From: an uncultured Bacteroidota bacterium
GTDB lineage: Bacteria > Bacteroidota > Bacteroidia > Chitinophagales > Chitinophagaceae
Length of the DNA: 64,000 bases
Direction: 5' to 3'
Assembly (NCBI GenBank): GCA_903938445.1
Contig: CAJADG010000023.1
Location: 62,001 to 126,000, forward strand
Part shown: positions 59,057-64,000 of the stretch, piece by piece
How the letters are laid out: each line of letters opens with the position of its first letter
Position numbering within the stretch: the stretch's first letter is position 1
Program-made: the position numbers and the translations under genes
The notes under the pieces: generated by a model
What the model saw: the letters and a program-made list of their open reading frames with translations, nothing else
Database searches by the model: none
Told to the model about the DNA's origin: nothing

Positions 59057-62000
59057 ATGCGTCCCTTTACATTCAATAAGTTATTATTAATACTCATTGC
59101 TGTATTGACAACAAGCATTGGATGGTCGCAGGATTTTTCCAATAAAGGAAAAGACTTTTGGGTAGGGTATGGAAGCCACGTTTCTATGTATAATGCTGTC
59201 GGTGATCCTTTCGCCAACGGAGGTTCACAGAATATGGTTTTGTATTTCACATCAGATCATGATGCAACGGTAACAGTTGAAATACCTGCATTAGGTTTCT
59301 CCAAAGTGTATCAAGTTACTGCTAATAATGTGACTATATCTGACCCAATGCCAAAGACTTCGGCATCAGATGCAAGAATCACCGCGGAAGGGAAATCGGA
59401 TAAGGGAATTCATATCACATCTGATTTTGCAATCATTGCGTATGCGCATATTTATGATGGTAGTGTTTCTGGAGCAAGTTTATTATTCCCCACCAATACA
59501 TTAGGAAGATCTTATTATTCTATTAATTACAAACAGGTTTCAAATAATCCATTCTCTTTTTGTTATGCCTATGTGATAGCAACGGAAGACTCAACAAATG
59601 TTGAAATTATATTAAGTGCAAATACCCAAGGAGGGTATAAAGCAGGGGATACCATACCGGTATCTTTAAATAAGGGAGAGATTTATAATATTTTTGGAAA
59701 AGTACTTACTTCTGCTACTAATTCTTCAACAGGAGAAGATTTAACAGGTACTTTAATTAGATCCGTTGCCACTGCAACAAGCACCTGTAAAAGAATAGCT
59801 GTCTTTTCTGGATCTGGTAAAATAAATATTACTGATATTAAAAATGCTTCATCTGCAGATAATTATATTCAACAAGCTTTTCCCGCCAATGCATGGGGAA
59901 AAAAGTATTTGACGGTACCTACTTCAAAAATGCCCACCAATATATATCGAGTTGCAGTGAGTGATCCAAATGCTAATGTGAAATTAAATGGCACACCATT
60001 ATCTAAGTCAAGTTTAAATAATAATTTTTATTATGAATTTCAATCCAATACTCCAAATTCAATTGAATCTGATTTACCAATCATGGTTGCTCAATATATT
60101 ACAACAACAGGAGCATTTGGTAATGTTTTAAATATTAATGGTAAAGGTAACGGCGATCCAGAAATGATTTATTTATCTCCTGTTGAGCAAACCATTAATA
60201 AGGTTACCATAAATTCAACTCCATATGCATTTATTAATGATACACTCCACTTTTTAAATATTGTTATACCTAAAGGTGGTGTATTAAGTTTATTAGTGGA
60301 TGGAGTAGCTCCTAAAAATCCAATTACGCACCCAGGGGACAATAGCTTTGTATATTATCAAGTAGCATTAAAAGCAGGAGCACATACCATTGTTTCTGAT
60401 TCAGGTTTTAACGCTATTGCCTATGGTTATGGAGGCGCTGAATCCTATGGATACAATGCTGGAACAAATGTGGTGGATTTATATCAAAAATTAACAGTAA
60501 AAAATCAATTTGGAACTGTAAAATTACCTGCAACATGTAGAGGGACTCCTTTTAAAGTTTCAATTACATTGCCTTACCAACCACTTTCGTTGGCTTGGAA
60601 TATTCCAAAATATCCCAATATCCCGCCCGTTTATGCACCTAAATTTGATTCGACTTATATTGTAAATGGTCGTAGTATTTATAGGTATTCATTAAATCAA
60701 TATTTAACTTATGATAGTATTGGAAATTATAATATTCAATTAAAAGTATTTAATCCTACGGGCGATGGTTGTAGCGGTGAGCAATCTATTGATTTTGATT
60801 TAGTAGTATTTAGCCCTCCCAAAGCTGATTATATACTTAACATTACTAATTGCCTTGGTGATTCATTATTTTTTAAAGATAATACCTTACTTGCTCCCGA
60901 TGATCGAAAGTTAATTGCTTTTAATTGGAGATTGGGTAATGCTGATTTTGTAAATGCTAAAAATTATGCAACCAAAGCAGATACTGTTGGAACTATTCCT
61001 TTGAAATATTTCATTGTAAATGATATTGGTTGTCTAAGTGATACTTTAAATTCAAGTTTTACGATTGATAGTATTCCAAAAGTTAATTTCACAAGTCAAG
61101 ATATTAAATGTGTAGGCGGTAGTGTTCAGTTTACAGATAGCTACTTTGCAAGGAATGGTACTCAACTTTCTAAGTGGATATGGAATTATGGGGATAGTAG
61201 TTCTTTAGATAGTTTAACATCGAATAATACTGTGAATCATATTTATGATTCATCCAAAAAGTATATTGTAAAATTATCAGTAATTACTAATAATGGATGT
61301 GTAACACAACAATCTAAAACTATTCAAATAAATCCTAAACCAATTGTAGGTTTTATCATGCCAGAAATTTGTTTGAATGATGCTTTTGCTCAGTTTAAAG
61401 ATACCAGTCGAATCGCAGATAATACCAATAATTTTAAATATGTATGGAATTTTGATGATGCTAAAAATCTCTCTGCACCCAACTCAGATATAATAGCAAA
61501 TCCCAAACATAGATATTTAAATCCAGGTACCTATTATGTAAATGAAAAAGTTACTAGTATAAATGGTTGTATATCAGATACAACTCAAGCATTTACGGTG
61601 AATGGATCTTTGCCAAAGTCAAAGTTTAGTATTTCAGATTCTGCAGCACTATGCTCTAATAAAGATGTTATTTTAAATAATTTATCATCTGTTGATATTG
61701 GAACAATTGGAAAAGTTATTATTTATTGGGATTATAAAGACAATCCATTAGATTCAACATTAGATGATAACCCAACTCCTAATAAGTCATATAGCCACTT
61801 TTATAAAAATTATCAATTCCCAAATAAAGTTGGCGAAAATATTAAGTTAGTTGCTTATTCTGGCATCACTTGCTTTGACAAAACTCAGGATAGTATTTCA
61901 ATTATAGCACCTCCACAGTCATTTGATGTAAGTTCAACTAAAGATTATTTATGTATTGCCGATTCTGTTCAATTTACTCCTCTAATTAATGGTGGTACAG

Positions 62001-63172
62001 GGCCATTTATTTATCAATGGAATGTTGACAATAATGCAGCAAATTTTAAAGAAAATATTTTGAATGGATTGAGCCAAGGAAATATATCAGTTTCTGTAAT
62101 TGTAAAAGATGCAAAGCAATGTGTTTACAATTATGATAATTTGAAACAATTAGATGTTCGTTCTATACCAATAGCTTCATTACATGCTGTTGATACAAAT
62201 CTTTGCAATTATGATTCAGTTGTTTTAAAAGGGATGGGTAGCAATACTTTTAATTGGTTCTTAAATCATCAATTAAAGTCAATATCAACCATTGACAGTC
62301 TTTTTGTTAAAGCCCCAGGTTATTATCAATTACAAGTAAATGATGGTTATTGTAATTCTTTATTATCTGATTCAATTAAAATATATCAGTATATCGTACC
62401 TAATTTTGTATTAAAAAATACAAATTATGTTTGTATAAATACGCCTGTTTCTATTAATACAAATACTTCTGATGCAACATGGTCTCATTATATATGGAAT
62501 TTTGGGGATAGTACTACTTCTTTAAAATCAAACCCATTCAATCATATTTATAGCAAAAATGGAAAGTATCAAATAAGCTTTAGATATACAAACGATTTTT
62601 GTCCAAAATTAGATACCCTCATCAAGGGGGATTCAATATCTGTCGTGAATCCATTAAAGGGCAATCAATTTACTATGTTTGTTCTTTCTGGAATAGATAC
62701 TTTATTAACTAATATAAAAATGGATTCTGGATATACTGAATATCATTGGTCTCCAGGAGCTTATTTGTCTACTATTTTTTTAAAAAATCCAATTTTTAAT
62801 AGTGAAAAATCAATTGATTATATACTTACAAGAACTGACACTTTAAGTCATTGTCAAATTGAAGATACTTATCATATTGTTGTTTCCAATGATGTAGTGT
62901 TATCTGTGCCCAAGGCATTTACTCCTAATAATGATGGTTTAAATGATGTATTAAAATTAGAATATGGAGCTGGTTTAAAAACTTTTAATTATTTCAAATT
63001 ATTTAATAGGTGGGGTAAGTTAGTTTTTGAAACTTCTAGTGTTAATGGAACTTGGGATGGTAAATTCAATGGTAAAGAGCAGGATATGGATGCTTATACT
63101 TATTTATTAGATTATGTTACCTTTAAAGACGAACATTTTACTAAAACTGGATCTGTTATATTATTAAGATAA
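59057..63172 (+). CDS. type IX-secreted giant protein: IgGFc-binding-like domain, PKD repeats, CHU_C sorting domain
   Basis: A 1371-residue secreted protein. Signal peptide to about residue 25 (TTSIGWSQ). The N-terminal 25-450 region matches IgGFc-binding-protein-type domains: GKDFWVGYGS, then FCYAYVIATEDSTNVEIIL and related strands. The middle (about 490-1260) is a series of PKD-like beta-sandwiches with repeated WNFGDS-type motifs (IWNYGDSSS, VWNFDDAKN, IWNFGDSTT). The last 90 residues are the gliding-motility C-terminal domain (CHU_C): VPKAFTPNNDGLNDVLKLE, FNRWGKLVFE and GTWDGKFNGKEQDMDAYTYLL, which serves as a type B sorting signal of the type IX secretion system. Likely a surface adhesin or matrix protein. 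Ligand unknown. Confidence 0.88.
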   Translation: MRPFTFNKLLLILIAVLTTSIGWSQDFSNKGKDFWVGYGSHVSMYNAVGDPFANGGSQNMVLYFTSDHDATVTVEIPALGFSKVYQVTANNVTISDPMPKTSASDARITAEGKSDKGIHITSDFAIIAYAHIYDGSVSGASLLFPTNTLGRSYYSINYKQVSNNPFSFCYAYVIATEDSTNVEIILSANTQGGYKAGDTIPVSLNKGEIYNIFGKVLTSATNSSTGEDLTGTLIRSVATATSTCKRIAVFSGSGKINITDIKNASSADNYIQQAFPANAWGKKYLTVPTSKMPTNIYRVAVSDPNANVKLNGTPLSKSSLNNNFYYEFQSNTPNSIESDLPIMVAQYITTTGAFGNVLNINGKGNGDPEMIYLSPVEQTINKVTINSTPYAFINDTLHFLNIVIPKGGVLSLLVDGVAPKNPITHPGDNSFVYYQVALKAGAHTIVSDSGFNAIAYGYGGAESYGYNAGTNVVDLYQKLTVKNQFGTVKLPATCRGTPFKVSITLPYQPLSLAWNIPKYPNIPPVYAPKFDSTYIVNGRSIYRYSLNQYLTYDSIGNYNIQLKVFNPTGDGCSGEQSIDFDLVVFSPPKADYILNITNCLGDSLFFKDNTLLAPDDRKLIAFNWRLGNADFVNAKNYATKADTVGTIPLKYFIVNDIGCLSDTLNSSFTIDSIPKVNFTSQDIKCVGGSVQFTDSYFARNGTQLSKWIWNYGDSSSLDSLTSNNTVNHIYDSSKKYIVKLSVITNNGCVTQQSKTIQINPKPIVGFIMPEICLNDAFAQFKDTSRIADNTNNFKYVWNFDDAKNLSAPNSDIIANPKHRYLNPGTYYVNEKVTSINGCISDTTQAFTVNGSLPKSKFSISDSAALCSNKDVILNNLSSVDIGTIGKVIIYWDYKDNPLDSTLDDNPTPNKSYSHFYKNYQFPNKVGENIKLVAYSGITCFDKTQDSISIIAPPQSFDVSSTKDYLCIADSVQFTPLINGGTGPFIYQWNVDNNAANFKENILNGLSQGNISVSVIVKDAKQCVYNYDNLKQLDVRSIPIASLHAVDTNLCNYDSVVLKGMGSNTFNWFLNHQLKSISTIDSLFVKAPGYYQLQVNDGYCNSLLSDSIKIYQYIVPNFVLKNTNYVCINTPVSINTNTSDATWSHYIWNFGDSTTSLKSNPFNHIYSKNGKYQISFRYTNDFCPKLDTLIKGDSISVVNPLKGNQFTMFVLSGIDTLLTNIKMDSGYTEYHWSPGAYLSTIFLKNPIFNSEKSIDYILTRTDTLSHCQIEDTYHIVVSNDVVLSVPKAFTPNNDGLNDVLKLEYGAGLKTFNYFKLFNRWGKLVFETSSVNGTWDGKFNGKEQDMDAYTYLLDYVTFKDEHFTKTGSVILLR

Positions 63173-64000
63173 ATGAAACATTGCTTTAAAATATTATTTT
63201 TTTTTATATTCTTATTTGGTTTACTAAAAGGATATGGACAAACTCCATTAATATCTCAGCCTTTTGTAGCTACAAATTTTTTTAATCCAGCTACAGTTGG
63301 ATTTGGTACCAACAATCAATTTCAAACTTTTTATAGAAATCAATTTTCTGGTGTTGGCGATCCATTTAAAACAATAGGAGTAGGAGTAGATTTTGCTTTA
63401 TTTAAAAATGAAGATAATGATGGGTTCAATAATTTTGGTATAGGATTTCAAGGTGTTTCCGAACAAGTGCTTAATGGTATTTTACAAACCAATGAAATTA
63501 CTTTAAGCCTTGCAAATAGAGTTTTTTTTAATAAAAATAAAACAAGTTTTTTTTCAATAGGTATCAGTTCTACTTTTTTAAGTAAAAGTATAGATCGTAA
63601 TGCATTGACATTTGGTGATCAATATAATTCTGGAAGACTATTCAACAGTTCAAGTTTAGAAACTATTGGAAATTTTCCTAATAAATTTTCAACTAATGCT
63701 GGGGTGATGTATTCATTTGTGTCGCCTAATGTTTTTTTACAATTAGGAGCAAGTACATTTTATATCAATAGGAGTTCTAATTTACTAAATAATGGAAATG
63801 TAAATCAATCTTTTCAAATGATTACTACATTAAATTATGAACATAGATTAATTGAAGAAAATACATTTTTTATTCATGCTGATTATCAACAAAGATTAGA
63901 GTCTGAGTTTTTTTATACTGGGGGTGCTATTGGATTACCAATTTATTCAAGGGATGATTTACAAAATAAATTCTATATAGGATGTTTTTATCGTTCTAAT
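63173..64000 (+). CDS. PorP/SprF family type IX secretion membrane protein, partial
   Basis: The first 276 codons are present and the gene runs off the window. It begins with a signal peptide (MKHCFKILFFFIFLFGLLK, cleavage near GYGQ), then TPLISQPFVATNFFNPATVGFG, the PorP/SprF signature, followed by alternating amphipathic strands (IGVGVDFALFKNE, FGIGFQGVSEQVLNG, FSIGISSTFLSKS, LNYEHRLIEENTFFIHADYQQ), consistent with an outer-membrane barrel of about 300 residues. The ATG follows the cargo's stop directly (TAAATG, no gap), so the pair is co-translated. Such PorP/SprF proteins are required for secretion or surface attachment of their CHU_C cargo. Confidence 0.9.
   Translation, partial: MKHCFKILFFFIFLFGLLKGYGQTPLISQPFVATNFFNPATVGFGTNNQFQTFYRNQFSGVGDPFKTIGVGVDFALFKNEDNDGFNNFGIGFQGVSEQVLNGILQTNEITLSLANRVFFNKNKTSFFSIGISSTFLSKSIDRNALTFGDQYNSGRLFNSSSLETIGNFPNKFSTNAGVMYSFVSPNVFLQLGASTFYINRSSNLLNNGNVNQSFQMITTLNYEHRLIEENTFFIHADYQQRLESEFFYTGGAIGLPIYSRDDLQNKFYIGCFYRSN

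Noticed and set aside
1-64000. tRNA, rRNA, CRISPR, insertion sequence or prophage genes
   Set aside because: No cloverleaf or rRNA-like segment, no transposase, integrase, cas or phage structural gene was seen on either strand.

Overview
The window is a continuous stretch of A+T-rich chromosome from a member of the Bacteroidota, most likely of the Chitinophagales/Chitinophagaceae. Evidence: a SusC/SusD outer-membrane pair, a type IX secretion cargo with a gliding-motility-type C-terminal domain followed by a PorP/SprF-type gene, Bacteroidota-restricted families (DUF3078, DUF4294, PafA-type phosphatase, Nramp fused to a Usp domain), and about a dozen promoters of the Bacteroidota form TAnnTTTG instead of the sigma-70 -10 box. 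I see no tRNA, rRNA, CRISPR array, insertion sequence, prophage or integrase. Genes are tightly packed; the only gene-free stretch above 300 bases is the pnp-susC gap at 7046-7359.

Layout. 1-7.1 kb is housekeeping: the end of an acyl-CoA dehydrogenase (probably glutaryl-CoA), aroK, a DUF423 membrane protein, ftsK, lolA, rpsO and pnp. 7.3-12.3 kb holds an orphan SusC/SusD nutrient-uptake pair with a strong hairpin in the susC leader. 12.4-20.7 kb: an unknown exported protein, prmA, plsY, an OmdA-type protein, dnaG with a STAS-like partner, and clpC. 20.8-26.7 kb: ubiX, a secreted plug-domain protein without a barrel, and a small sugar-catabolic locus (uxuA, a double DUF1080 protein and a Tat-exported Gfo/Idh/MocA oxidoreductase). 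26.7-36.3 kb: an alpha-glucan phosphorylase homologue that lacks the PLP lysine, a lipoprotein, the Nramp-Usp fusion, icd, a tiny Cys/His-rich exported protein, a PafA phosphatase and an alpha-oxoamine synthase.

36.3-42.7 kb (minus strand) is an envelope and secretion block: miaB, a sigma-54 activator, lptE, a TPR-like protein and secG read as one operon, followed by mltG and a YihY protein. 42.9-46.5 kb has a DUF3078 protein, purK, a lone ABC ATPase and a YfiT/DinB-fold protein. 46.4-52.2 kb (minus) is a six-gene operon: a PH-like membrane protein, an unusual radical SAM protein, a DMT permease, a TSUP permease, a TonB-like protein and folC. 52.2-64 kb (plus): ccmE-ccmF, DUF4294, glnS, tilS, the giant type IX cargo and its PorP/SprF partner, which runs off the window.

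Most of this is conserved core genome. I do not see an obvious complete new multi-gene system. The items most worth follow-up are the lysine-less GT35 homologue, the radical SAM/permease operon, the Cys/His-rich peptide with two CX3CH motifs, the susC leader hairpin, the type IX cargo/partner pair, and a possible one-base-shorter promoter class (TAnATTGCA).
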